Assembly (NCBI GenBank): GCA_041498155.1
Contig: JBGQHV010000053.1
Coordinates: 1-17,652 of the forward strand
Source: DASTHG01 sp041498155
Lineage (GTDB): Bacteria; Gemmatimonadota; Gemmatimonadetes; Gemmatimonadales; GWC2-71-9
Reading direction: 5' to 3'
DNA: 17,652 nucleotides
This document shows positions 6,764-13,489 of the stretch, in pieces; position 1 is the stretch's first letter; the number at the start of each line of letters is the position of its first letter. The notes under the pieces were generated by a model, which made no database searches, had not been told where the DNA came from, and saw only the letters and a program-made list of their open reading frames with translations. A program made the translations under genes and the position numbers.

Positions 6764-7431
6764 CGGCCGGCATCCGGATCGCGCCGAGCATGCTCTCCGC
6801 CGACCTCGCGCGGCTCGCCGAGCAGGTGCGGGCGGTGCTGGACGGCGGGGCGGACTGGCTGCACGTGGACGTCATGGACGGGCGGTTCGTGCCGAACCTC
6901 ACCTTCGGCGCCAACATGGTCGCCACCCTGCGGAAGCTCACCGACCGGCCGATCGACGTGCATCTCATGGTGGTCGAGCCGGAGCGCTACATCGACCCCA
7001 TGGCCGATGCGGGGGCCTCGGTGTGTACCTTTCATCCCGAGGCCACAGTGCACGTGCAGCGCCAGCTCGCGGCCATCCGGCAGCGGGGCATGCTCGCGGG
7101 GCTCGCCCTCAATCCCGCTTCACCGCTGGCGCTCGTGGAGGATGTCGTGTCGGATCTGGATCTGCTGCTCATCATGACGGTCAACCCGGGATTCGGCGGG
7201 CAGAGCTACCTGCCGGCGTCGACCGACAAGATCCGGCGCGCGCGGGCGCTGCTGCAGACCCGCCGCGCGGGCGTGATGCTCGAGGTGGACGGCGGCATCG
7301 GCCCCGACACCATCGCCACGGCCCATTCGGCCGGCGCCGATACGTTCGTCGCGGGCAACGCGATCTTCTCGAGCGGCGATCCGGGCCGCGAAGTGCGCGA
7401 GCTGCGACGGCGCTGCGCAGTGGCGGTCTGA
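6760..7431 (+). CDS. rpe: Ribulose-phosphate 3-epimerase
   Basis: Interconverts ribulose 5-phosphate and xylulose 5-phosphate in the pentose phosphate or Calvin pathways. The 223-aa TIM barrel has IAPSMLSADLARL at the N-terminus, WLHVDVMDGRFVPNLTFG, DVHLMVVEPERYI, ALNPASPL, MTVNPGFGGQSYLP and LEVDGGIGPDT. These include the metal-binding His/Asp pairs and the catalytic aspartates. ATG at 6760 overlaps the previous stop (ATGA) and has GGAG six bases upstream. The length is normal. The last base of its stop is the first base of the next ATG (TGATG). Confidence 0.97.
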   Translation: MTAGIRIAPSMLSADLARLAEQVRAVLDGGADWLHVDVMDGRFVPNLTFGANMVATLRKLTDRPIDVHLMVVEPERYIDPMADAGASVCTFHPEATVHVQRQLAAIRQRGMLAGLALNPASPLALVEDVVSDLDLLLIMTVNPGFGGQSYLPASTDKIRRARALLQTRRAGVMLEVDGGIGPDTIATAHSAGADTFVAGNAIFSSGDPGREVRELRRRCAVAV

Positions 7432-7967
7432 TGACCTCCCGCCGCGTCACCGTCCTCGCCAGCCTCGCCGCGGCCGCGGTCCTCGCCGTGGCCCTGGTGA
7501 TCCGCCTCATGCCGGAAATCCACCTCGTCGGTGTCGGGTCGCAGGCGCCGGCGTTCCAGGCGATCAATCTGCGGACCGGGCGGCCGGCGCGGCTGGCCGA
7601 CTACCGGGGCAAGGTCATCCTGCTGAACATCTGGGCGACCTACTGCATCCCCTGCCGTACCGAAATGCCGGCGATCGAGCGCCTGTCGCACCGCCTCGCG
7701 GGGACCGACTTCGCCGTGCTGGCGGTGAGTGTGGACGTCGTCGATTCGACGACCGTGAATGCGTTCGTGAAGCAGTTCGGACTCACCTTCGACGTGTGGC
7801 ACGACCAGCCGGGACGCACACAGCGGCTCTACCAGACGACCGGCGTCCCCGAGACCTTCGTGATCGACCGTCAGGGCGTCATCGTGAAGAAGGCGATCGG
7901 GGCGATGGACTGGGACGACCCCGTCAACGAAACGCTGATCCGGCGCCTGCTCGCGCAACAGTCGTGA
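7431..7967 (+). CDS. TlpA/ResA-like membrane-anchored thioredoxin, copy 1 (CIPC)
   Basis: The 178-aa protein has an N-terminal membrane anchor or uncleaved signal (about 6-27, after basic SRR) followed by an extracytoplasmic thioredoxin-fold domain of the AhpC-TSA/Redoxin (TlpA, ResA, CcmG) type. The redox motif is WATYCIPCR (Cys72, Cys75), and the cis-proline is Pro140 in TTGVPETFVID. Such proteins reduce disulfides outside the membrane, for example in cytochrome c haem attachment or spore and envelope maturation. The substrate here is unknown. It lies head to tail with a paralogue of the same length that is about 65% identical by my ungapped count (116/177). The residue before the first active-site Cys is Tyr instead of the usual Trp. 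Confidence 0.88.
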   Translation: MTSRRVTVLASLAAAAVLAVALVIRLMPEIHLVGVGSQAPAFQAINLRTGRPARLADYRGKVILLNIWATYCIPCRTEMPAIERLSHRLAGTDFAVLAVSVDVVDSTTVNAFVKQFGLTFDVWHDQPGRTQRLYQTTGVPETFVIDRQGVIVKKAIGAMDWDDPVNETLIRRLLAQQS

Positions 7968-8497
7968 ACCGCCGCCGCCTTTCCCTCGTGGTGGGCCTGG
8001 CGATGGCGGGCCTGTTCGTCGCGGCGCTCGTGATCCGGCTCATGCCGCAGATCGCCCTCGTGGGCCTCGGCTCGTCGGCGCCCGAGTTCCATGCCGTCGA
8101 CCTGCACACAGGCCGTCCCGCCCGGCTCGCCGACTACCGGGGCAAGGTGGTGCTGCTCAACCTCTGGGCGACCTGGTGCCAGCCGTGTCGCATCGAGATG
8201 CCCGCGCTGGAGCGCCTGTCGCGTCACTTCACCGGCACCGACTTCCACGTCGTGGCGGTGAGCGTCGACCAGGACGACTCGAGCGTAGTGAGCGCGTTCG
8301 CCAAGCAGCTCGGCCTCACGTTCGACATCCTGCACGATCGTTCCGGGAAGATCCAGGGGCAGTATCAAACCACCGGCGTGCCCGAGAGCTTCGTGATCGA
8401 CCGCCACGGCATCATCGTGAAGAAGGTGATCGGAGCGGTGGAGTGGGATTCCCCGGTGAACGACGTCCTGATCCGGCGGCTGCTCGATGACCAGTGA
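7964..8497 (+). CDS. TlpA/ResA-like membrane-anchored thioredoxin, copy 2 (CQPC)
   Basis: The 177-aa paralogue of the preceding gene has the same layout: basic N-terminus (NRRR), hydrophobic anchor (about 6-27), then a thioredoxin-like domain with WATWCQPCR (Cys72, Cys75), a VSVDQDD segment and cis-Pro140 in TTGVPESFVID. This copy has the canonical Trp before the CxxC. GTG at 7964 overlaps the stop of copy 1 (GTGA), and its own end overlaps the next gene by 11 nt. It probably acts on extracytoplasmic cysteines. No Ccm or Dsb partner gene is in the window, so cytochrome c maturation is only a possibility; the cytochrome c/FTR1 fusion on the opposite strand is one local candidate client. Confidence 0.88.
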   Translation: MNRRRLSLVVGLAMAGLFVAALVIRLMPQIALVGLGSSAPEFHAVDLHTGRPARLADYRGKVVLLNLWATWCQPCRIEMPALERLSRHFTGTDFHVVAVSVDQDDSSVVSAFAKQLGLTFDILHDRSGKIQGQYQTTGVPESFVIDRHGIIVKKVIGAVEWDSPVNDVLIRRLLDDQ

Positions 8498-9422
8498 AGT
8501 GCGCCGCGGGCTGTTCCGCAACTGGGGGCTCAAGCTCGCCGCGCTGTTCCTGTCGCTGCTGCTGTACGTAGCGGTCGCCGCGCAGGAGCAGGTCACCCAG
8601 GAGCTGCCGATGAAGCTCGAGGTCCGGGTGCCGCCGGGGCGCACGCTGCTGGGCGCGCCGGACGCGCTCACGGTCGTCCTGCGCGGCAAGATCGCTGAGC
8701 TGCTGCGCTTGCGGCTGTTTCGCCAGGTGATCACGCTTCAGGTGCCCGACACCCTGAGCACCGCGACCTGGACGACGGCGCTGCAGGTGGGCAGCGTCGA
8801 CCTGCCCAAGGGGGCGGACGTGCAGGTGGCCGAGATCAAGCCCTCGACGGTGACGATCCAGCTTGATTCGGTCGCCAGCAAGGAAGTCCCGATCGTCGCG
8901 CGCGTCACCGTCCAGCCCGAATCCGGCCAGGCAATCGAGGGCGGGCTGCAGATCACGCCCAGCGTGGCGCGGCTTGTCGGCCCCGACCGCCTGCTCTCGC
9001 GGATCGAATCCGTCGCCACCGTGCCCACGGCGTTCGACGCCGTCCACGGCAGCTTCACCCGCCTCGTCCAGATCGACACCGCCCCGCTCGGCATCGTGCG
9101 CGTCACACCGCTCGATGTGCGCGTCACCGGATCCACGACGGCGGTGTTCGAGCGCGTCTTCAATCTGCTCCCCGTCGAGAGCGGCGCGGGACCCCTGACG
9201 GGCTATGAGCTGCGCCCGGCCCGGGCCACGGTGGTGGTCCGCGGACCGGAAGCGCTGGTGCAGGCGCTCACCAAGGACAGCCTGAAGGTGATCGTTCATC
9301 TCACCGGCCCCGTGTCCGATACGGCGACGGTGCGCGTCATGGTCCTCGCGCCGCACGGCATCATGGCCCGCGCCGTGCCCGATTCCGTCCTCGTGGTGCG
9401 GCGCCGGAGCGGCCGTGGCTGA
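8487..9422 (+). CDS. YbbR/CdaR-like domain protein
   Basis: The 311-aa protein has a single N-terminal transmembrane helix (about 13-31, WGLKLAALFLSLLLYVAVAA) and an all-beta extracytoplasmic part of about three YbbR-type units (roughly 38-127, 132-215, 222-306). The N-terminal 'N-W-x-L-K-L-A-A-L-x-L-S-L-L-L-Y-V' pattern is the family hallmark. In Firmicutes the homologue CdaR modulates the c-di-AMP cyclase CdaA and is usually encoded next to cdaA and glmM. Neither is in this window, so a c-di-AMP role cannot be claimed here. ATG at 8487 overlaps the thioredoxin gene by 11 nt, and its end overlaps tsaD by 8 nt. Confidence 0.82.
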   Translation: MTSEVRRGLFRNWGLKLAALFLSLLLYVAVAAQEQVTQELPMKLEVRVPPGRTLLGAPDALTVVLRGKIAELLRLRLFRQVITLQVPDTLSTATWTTALQVGSVDLPKGADVQVAEIKPSTVTIQLDSVASKEVPIVARVTVQPESGQAIEGGLQITPSVARLVGPDRLLSRIESVATVPTAFDAVHGSFTRLVQIDTAPLGIVRVTPLDVRVTGSTTAVFERVFNLLPVESGAGPLTGYELRPARATVVVRGPEALVQALTKDSLKVIVHLTGPVSDTATVRVMVLAPHGIMARAVPDSVLVVRRRSGRG

Positions 9423-10476
9423 CGTCGTCCTGGGGATCGAGACCTCTTGCGACGAGACGTCGGCCGCAGTGCTGGTGGGCGGGTCGGGAGGGAAACCGCC
9501 GGAACTGGCGAGCCTCGTGATCCTCTCGCAGGACGTGCACCAGATCTTCGGCGGCGTGGTGCCGGAGTTGGCGAGCCGGGCCCACCTCGCGGCGCTCCCC
9601 GCGGTCGTGGAGCGGGCACGGGCCGAGGCGGGAGTGTCGTGGGGTGCCGTGGACGCGGTCGCGGTGACCGCCGGGCCAGGACTCGTCGGCGCGCTGTTGA
9701 CTGGTGTGGTGTACGCGAAGGCTCTCGCCTACGCCGGGGGGCGCGCGCTCATCGGTGTGAACCACCTCGAAGGGCATCTCTTCGCCCCGGCCGTCGAGGA
9801 CCCGGACCTCGCGCCCCCGTTCGTCGCGTTGCTCGTGTCGGGCGGCCATACGCTGCTGCTCGACGTGCCCGACTGGGGCCGCTACCGGCTGCTCGGCGCC
9901 ACCCGCGACGACGCCGCCGGGGAAGCGTTCGACAAGGTCGCCGCGCTGCTCGAGCTGGGGTATCCCGGCGGTCCGCCGATCGAGCGCCTCGCCGCGACGG
10001 GCGACCCGGCCCGATTCGTGTTTCCGCGCCCCATGCGGGACGAAGGCTTCGAGTTTTCGTTCTCCGGACTCAAGACCGCCGTGCGGCACGCGGTGCGGCA
10101 GAGTACCGACCTGGCGCGCGATCGCGCCGATCTCGCCCGCGGGTTTCAGGATGCGGTGCTCGACGTGCTCGTCACCAAGCTGGCTCGCGCGGTGGCCGCG
10201 ACCGGATATCCGACCGCGGTGCTGGGCGGCGGCGTGGCCTGCAGCCGAGCCCTCTCCGCGCTCGCCGCCCGGCGGCTGGCGGGTGCGGCCCGCGTCGCCG
10301 TCGCGAGCCCACGGCTCAACACCGACAACGCAGCGATGATCGCGCGGGCCGGCTGGTGGCGGTTAGCGCGGGGCGAGCGCAGCGATTGGATGCTCGACGC
10401 CCGGGCGGACCTCCCGATTCCGGGCCTGGAGTCCCCGTCCCCCGTCCCCCGTCCCTCGTCCCCCAGACAACCATGA
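9415..10476 (+). CDS. tsaD: tRNA threonylcarbamoyladenosine (t6A) transferase subunit TsaD
   Basis: Catalyses, with TsaB and TsaE, transfer of threonylcarbamoyl to A37 of ANN-decoding tRNAs. The 353-aa ASKHA-fold protein has LGIETSCDETSAAVL, VVPELASRAH, AVTAGPGLVGALLTG, NHLEGHL (metal ligands His117, His121), LVSGGHT, EAFDKVAALL, FSFSGLKTA, LGGGVACSRAL and PRLNTDNAAMIA. GTG at 9415 overlaps the previous gene by 8 nt, with GGAG 5 bases upstream. The last dozen or so residues (SPSPVPRPSSPRQP) are not part of the fold. They are encoded by a CCCCGTC heptamer repeat, which apparently extended the C-terminus. The stop overlaps the lgt ATG (ATGA). Confidence 0.97.
   Translation: MADVVLGIETSCDETSAAVLVGGSGGKPPELASLVILSQDVHQIFGGVVPELASRAHLAALPAVVERARAEAGVSWGAVDAVAVTAGPGLVGALLTGVVYAKALAYAGGRALIGVNHLEGHLFAPAVEDPDLAPPFVALLVSGGHTLLLDVPDWGRYRLLGATRDDAAGEAFDKVAALLELGYPGGPPIERLAATGDPARFVFPRPMRDEGFEFSFSGLKTAVRHAVRQSTDLARDRADLARGFQDAVLDVLVTKLARAVAATGYPTAVLGGGVACSRALSALAARRLAGAARVAVASPRLNTDNAAMIARAGWWRLARGERSDWMLDARADLPIPGLESPSPVPRPSSPRQP
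10433..10464 (+). repeat. CCCCGTC heptamer tandem repeat (G-quadruplex-forming pattern on minus strand)
   Basis: Four consecutive 7-mers (CCCCGTC three times, then CCTCGTC) plus CCCC lie at the extreme 3' end of tsaD, 8 nt before the lgt start. C-runs are 4, 5, 5, 3 and 5 bases separated by 2-4 bases, so the complementary strand has five G-runs compatible with an intramolecular G-quadruplex. The mRNA strand is the C-rich one. Confidence 0.85.
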
Positions 10477-11306
10477 TGGTCTACCCGCTGGTCCTCCGTC
10501 TCGGGAGCCTTTCGGTAACCGGCTTCGGGCTGATGATGATGCTGGCGTTCATCGTCGCTGGCTGGGCGATGCAGCTCGAGCTGCGGCGCCGCGGACTGGA
10601 CGAGGAATTCGCCGCGGATGTCGTGATTGGCGCGGTGCTCGGCGGTTTGATCGGGGCGAAGCTCTGGTACGTGGCGCTCACGGGGGAGTCGCCGTTCAGC
10701 CGGGGCGGGTTCGTGTGGTACGGCGGCTTCGTGGGCGGCGTTCTGGGAGTCGTCTTCAACAGCTGGCGGCGCCGCGTGCCGATCCCCTTCACCGCCGAGC
10801 TGGTCGCGCCCGCGTTGACGCTGGGCTACGCCATCGGACGAGTGGGGTGTTTCCTGGTGGGCGACGACTACGGCGTGCCGTCATCTTTGCCGTGGGCGGT
10901 GAAGTTTCCCTTCGGGCTGCCCCCGACGACCGTCGCCAACCTCGCCCAGTTTCACGTCACGTTTCCGGCGGGGATGCCGGGGTCGCAGCTCGTCGCGGTG
11001 CACCCCACGGAGCTGTACGAGACGGCCTTGATGCTCCTGGCGACGGCCTGGCTGTGGAAACATCGCGCCCACCGTCACGCGGCGGGCTGGTTGTTCGGGT
11101 GCTACCTCCTGATCGCCGGGGTGGAGCGCTTCGCCATCGAATTCCTGCGCGCCAAGGACGATCGCGTGTTGCACGGATTCACGATCGCGCAGGCCACGAG
11201 CCTCGGGATGGTGGCGGTGGGGTTGTTCGTGCTCCAACGACTGCGGACGCCCTCAACGGTCAGCGATCAGCCTTCAGTCTTGATGAAGAAGGCGACTGAT
11301 GGCTGA
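10473..11306 (+). CDS. lgt: Prolipoprotein diacylglyceryl transferase
   Basis: An inner-membrane enzyme that transfers diacylglyceryl from phosphatidylglycerol to the lipobox cysteine of prolipoproteins. The 277-aa product is polytopic, with hydrophobic helices across its length. It has GGLIGAKLWYV (57-67), FVWYGGFVGG (80-89), the signature GRVGCFLVGDDYG (122-134, essential Arg123), HPTELYE (177-183) and ERFAIEFLR near the end. The E. coli signature Asn of GRIGN is Cys and the SFHGG His is Tyr, a variant I recall from other phyla and regard as functional. ATG 10473 overlaps the tsaD stop; the next codon is also ATG. The last ~15 residues (STVSDQPSVLMKKATDG) are encoded by an inverted repeat and overlap the opposite-strand permease gene by 47 nt. 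Confidence 0.94.
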   Translation: MMVYPLVLRLGSLSVTGFGLMMMLAFIVAGWAMQLELRRRGLDEEFAADVVIGAVLGGLIGAKLWYVALTGESPFSRGGFVWYGGFVGGVLGVVFNSWRRRVPIPFTAELVAPALTLGYAIGRVGCFLVGDDYGVPSSLPWAVKFPFGLPPTTVANLAQFHVTFPAGMPGSQLVAVHPTELYETALMLLATAWLWKHRAHRHAAGWLFGCYLLIAGVERFAIEFLRAKDDRVLHGFTIAQATSLGMVAVGLFVLQRLRTPSTVSDQPSVLMKKATDG

Positions 11307-11316
11307 CGGCTGACGG
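11257..11316. terminator. Imperfect inverted repeat at convergent gene ends, possible bidirectional terminator
   Basis: The left arm (11257-11277) and right arm (11296-11316) are complementary at 17 of 21 positions by hand alignment, with an 18-nt loop. Both arms are built of heptamers of the type CTGAYGG. The right arm holds the lgt TGA (11304-11306), and the left arm, read on the minus strand, holds the permease TGA (11262-11260). There is no run of U after the stem on either strand, so intrinsic termination is unproven. Confidence 0.5.
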
Positions 11317-12963
11317 CCTCAGGTGCCACACCAGCGCCACGATCAGCGCCAGCAGCAGCAGCCCCTGTAGCGTCAGCGATTGCACCGTGGGATACACACC
11401 CAGGAACGGAACGCGGAGCCATTCGAGCCACGGGATAACCGTCGTGCCCACGACGCGGCTCTCCTGCAGCTCGGCGACACCCTTCCCGGCGAACACGAAC
11501 GCCATGTAGTAGAGCAGCGCCCCGGTCACCGCGAAGAACGCCTTCATCGGTATCCGCACCCCGAGCCGCATCAACAGCACGTAGAGCAACACCAGCACCA
11601 CGGCGCCGAGCGCGACGCCGGCGATCACCGCCCCGGCATCTCCCGGGCCGCCGGAGGCGAGCAGCGCCTTGTAGAACAGGATCGTCTCCACGCCTTCCCG
11701 GTAGACGGCCAGGAACGCCACCGACGCCAACGCCAGCGCGGACCCCGAGGTGAGCGCCGCCTGCATCTTCCCCTTCAGGAACGCGCTCCACTTGTCGGCT
11801 TCGATCTTGGAGAGCAGCCAGTAGCTCACGTAGAACAGCACGACCACCGCCGCAAGCATCGTGATCCCTTCCAGGGCGGAGCGCTTCCCCGGCGGGACGT
11901 TGAGCAGCAGCTCGAACAGCACGGCGGTGACGCCGCTCGCGCCCACCGCCGCCCACGCCCCCCACGCGACTTCGCGACGCCGCTCGGGCGCCCCCGCCTT
12001 GGTGAGGAAGCTCATCAGCGCGGCGATGATGAGGATCGCCTCGAACCCTTCCCGCACCAGCAGCATCAACGACTGCACGAAGAGGTTGGCACCGGATTCG
12101 CGATCCACGAGGACGCGCTCGGCGTGCTCCAGGTCGGCGAGCAGCTCGCCCTGCAGCGCCCGCAGCTCGGCGGGCGGCGCCCCCGCGGCCGCCCGGCTCC
12201 GCAGCCGGGCGAACTCGCCTTCCAGCCGGGTCGCGAGTCCGGGCGCGTGCGCCCGCACGTCCGTCTCGACGCCCTCGAAGGTCAGGTAGGCGTCGAACGC
12301 CAGCCGATCGGAGCCCTGGGCGACGGCGGAATCGAGCTGGCGGCGCACCGCCGCCATGATCGTCGCCGCCTGGGAGCCGCTGTGTTGCAGCGTCAGGGCA
12401 TAGGCCGCGACGGCCCAGCGATCGTCCTCCGACAGCGTCCGCTCGAACGACGGCATCGCCGTGCCGGCCACTCCGAGCAGGAGCTGCCGGTACAGGTCGA
12501 GGCGGGATTTCGCCCCCATCACCACAGGATCGGCGAGGTTCGCGGGCGGCGGAGTGAGTCCGCGCGCGCCGGGCCCGTCGCCGCGGCCGCCGTCACCGTG
12601 GCAGGAGGCGCACTGCTGTTTGTAGACCTCCGCCCCGCGCGCGAGCGAGGCCGTGCTCGGAGGGATCGGCACGACCGCTCCTCCCAGGTCGCGCGCCATG
12701 CGATCGCCCAGATGCTGGGCGAGATCGTGGACGTCGGCGGGTGGTGCGGAGCGATCCACGAGCGCCATGAGCGCTACGAGGGCGCTGTCGGTATAGCGCC
12801 GGACCGGTGCGGGCAGCGCGGGCACGTCGAGACGGGCCTGCTCGATGAAGAGGTGGGCCTCTTTCACCTCTTCGGCATCGGTCACCCGCCCTCCACCCGG
12901 TGGGACGCCGAGCGCGTACTCTTTCGCCGACAGCTCGGCGGCGGCCACGATGCGCCGGGCCAC
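11260..12963 (-). CDS. Cytochrome c / FTR1 family iron permease fusion
   Basis: A membrane protein predicted to take up iron, combining a c-type cytochrome with an FTR1-like permease. From GTG 12963 it has 567 aa. After an alpha-helical N-terminal part, the haem site CASCH (118-122) and probable axial Met170 (GTAMPSF) define a monohaem cytochrome c domain (about 105-195). A helical linker with a DAYLTFEGVE segment (224-233) follows, then about seven transmembrane helices carrying two REGxE iron-permease motifs (REGFE 304-308, REGVE 422-426). The fusion suggests iron oxidation or electron transfer coupled to uptake, as in Fet3/Ftr1 or EfeUOB. The true N-terminus is probably upstream, because the frame encodes a signal peptide before GTG 12963. 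A Fur-box-like site lies just upstream. Confidence 0.9.
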   Translation of the reverse strand: MARRIVAAAELSAKEYALGVPPGGGRVTDAEEVKEAHLFIEQARLDVPALPAPVRRYTDSALVALMALVDRSAPPADVHDLAQHLGDRMARDLGGAVVPIPPSTASLARGAEVYKQQCASCHGDGGRGDGPGARGLTPPPANLADPVVMGAKSRLDLYRQLLLGVAGTAMPSFERTLSEDDRWAVAAYALTLQHSGSQAATIMAAVRRQLDSAVAQGSDRLAFDAYLTFEGVETDVRAHAPGLATRLEGEFARLRSRAAAGAPPAELRALQGELLADLEHAERVLVDRESGANLFVQSLMLLVREGFEAILIIAALMSFLTKAGAPERRREVAWGAWAAVGASGVTAVLFELLLNVPPGKRSALEGITMLAAVVVLFYVSYWLLSKIEADKWSAFLKGKMQAALTSGSALALASVAFLAVYREGVETILFYKALLASGGPGDAGAVIAGVALGAVVLVLLYVLLMRLGVRIPMKAFFAVTGALLYYMAFVFAGKGVAELQESRVVGTTVIPWLEWLRVPFLGVYPTVQSLTLQGLLLLALIVALVWHLRPSAVSHQSPSSSRLKADR

Positions 12964-13062
12964 GGCGGCGGAGTCCTGGGTCTGACCGGCCAGCGGGGCC
13001 GCAGCTCCGGCCAGGGCTGCGAGGAAGAACAGTGGCGAACGGTAGATGAGAATGATTCTCAG
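12964..13062 (-). other. In-frame 5' extension of the iron permease gene encoding a likely signal peptide
   Basis: Reading the permease frame upstream of GTG 12963 gives, in order, R-I-I-L-I-Y-R-S-P then LFFLAALAGAAAPLAGQT and QDSAA, a typical Sec signal peptide. This fits the need to export the cytochrome domain. There is no ATG, GTG or TTG in this frame before the acpS stop. Candidate starts are CTG 13062, ATT 13053, ATC 13047 or CTG 13032 (minus-strand first bases). The first two fall inside or at the edge of the Fur palindrome. A rare start codon or a sequence error are both possible. Confidence 0.6.
13047..13061. promoter_or_regulatory. Fur-box-like operator
   Basis: TGAGAATGATTCTCA is a perfect 7-1-7 inverted repeat that differs from the Fur half-site TGATAAT by one base per arm. 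It sits in the gap between acpS (ending at 13103) and the cytochrome c/FTR1 gene on the minus strand and is locally AT-rich in GC-rich surroundings. It is therefore a strong candidate for iron-responsive repression of the permease. Exact -10 and -35 elements could not be resolved. Confidence 0.75.
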
Positions 13063-13102
13063 AAAGGGTCTGCCGAAAACTAGAAAGACGTCTACCTGTA
13101 CG

Positions 13103-13489
13103 CTAGGTCGCCTCCACGACCGCCGTGGCGACGGCCGCGGCGTGAGTGTGCGACAGCGACACGAAGATCCGCGTCACCCCCAACTCTCCGGCCCGCTGCG
13201 CGGCGAGTCCCGAGAGCACCACGTCGGGCCGCCCGTCCTCGTCCCGCACCACGTCGATCTCGCGCCACCCGATGCCGCGCGCCGCCGGGCTCCCCTGCAG
13301 CGCCTTGTACACCGCCTCCTTCGTGGCCAGCCGCGCCGCGACACTCTCCGCGGGATCGGTCTTGGACCGGCAGTAGGCCGCCTCTCCCGGCGTCAGCAGC
13401 CGGTCGTACACGTGCGCGCCCTTCTCGGCGAGCATACGGCGGACCCGCTCCACTTCGACGAGATCGACGCCCACCCCGACGACGCTCAT
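13103..13489 (-). CDS. acpS: Holo-[acyl-carrier-protein] synthase
   Basis: Transfers 4'-phosphopantetheine from CoA to apo-ACP, which activates fatty acid synthesis. The 128-aa protein has VGVDLVEVERV (6-16, Mg ligand Asp9), ARLATKEAVYKAL (52-64, Mg ligand Glu58 and Lys57) and the C-terminal IFVSLSHTHAAAVATAVVE, the group-I AcpS signature. ATG at 13489 overlaps the peptidase stop (ATGA). Its TAG ends the overlapping part of this minus-strand operon; the next gene downstream has its own Fur-type control region. The second family motif is usually F-A-A-K-E-A; here it is L-A-T-K-E-A, a conservative variant. Confidence 0.95.
   Translation of the reverse strand: MSVVGVGVDLVEVERVRRMLAEKGAHVYDRLLTPGEAAYCRSKTDPAESVAARLATKEAVYKALQGSPAARGIGWREIDVVRDEDGRPDVVLSGLAAQRAGELGVTRIFVSLSHTHAAAVATAVVEAT

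Noticed and set aside
11380..13083. 567-aa plus-strand open frame antisense to the iron permease
   Set aside because: It is a GC-driven shadow: low-complexity His/Arg/Gln-rich product with no family motif, while the opposite strand has CASCH and REGxE motifs in order.
13082..13105. Short inverted repeat as a terminator after acpS
   Set aside because: Only 4 bp (ACCT/AGGT) pair and there is no U tract, so it is too weak to call.
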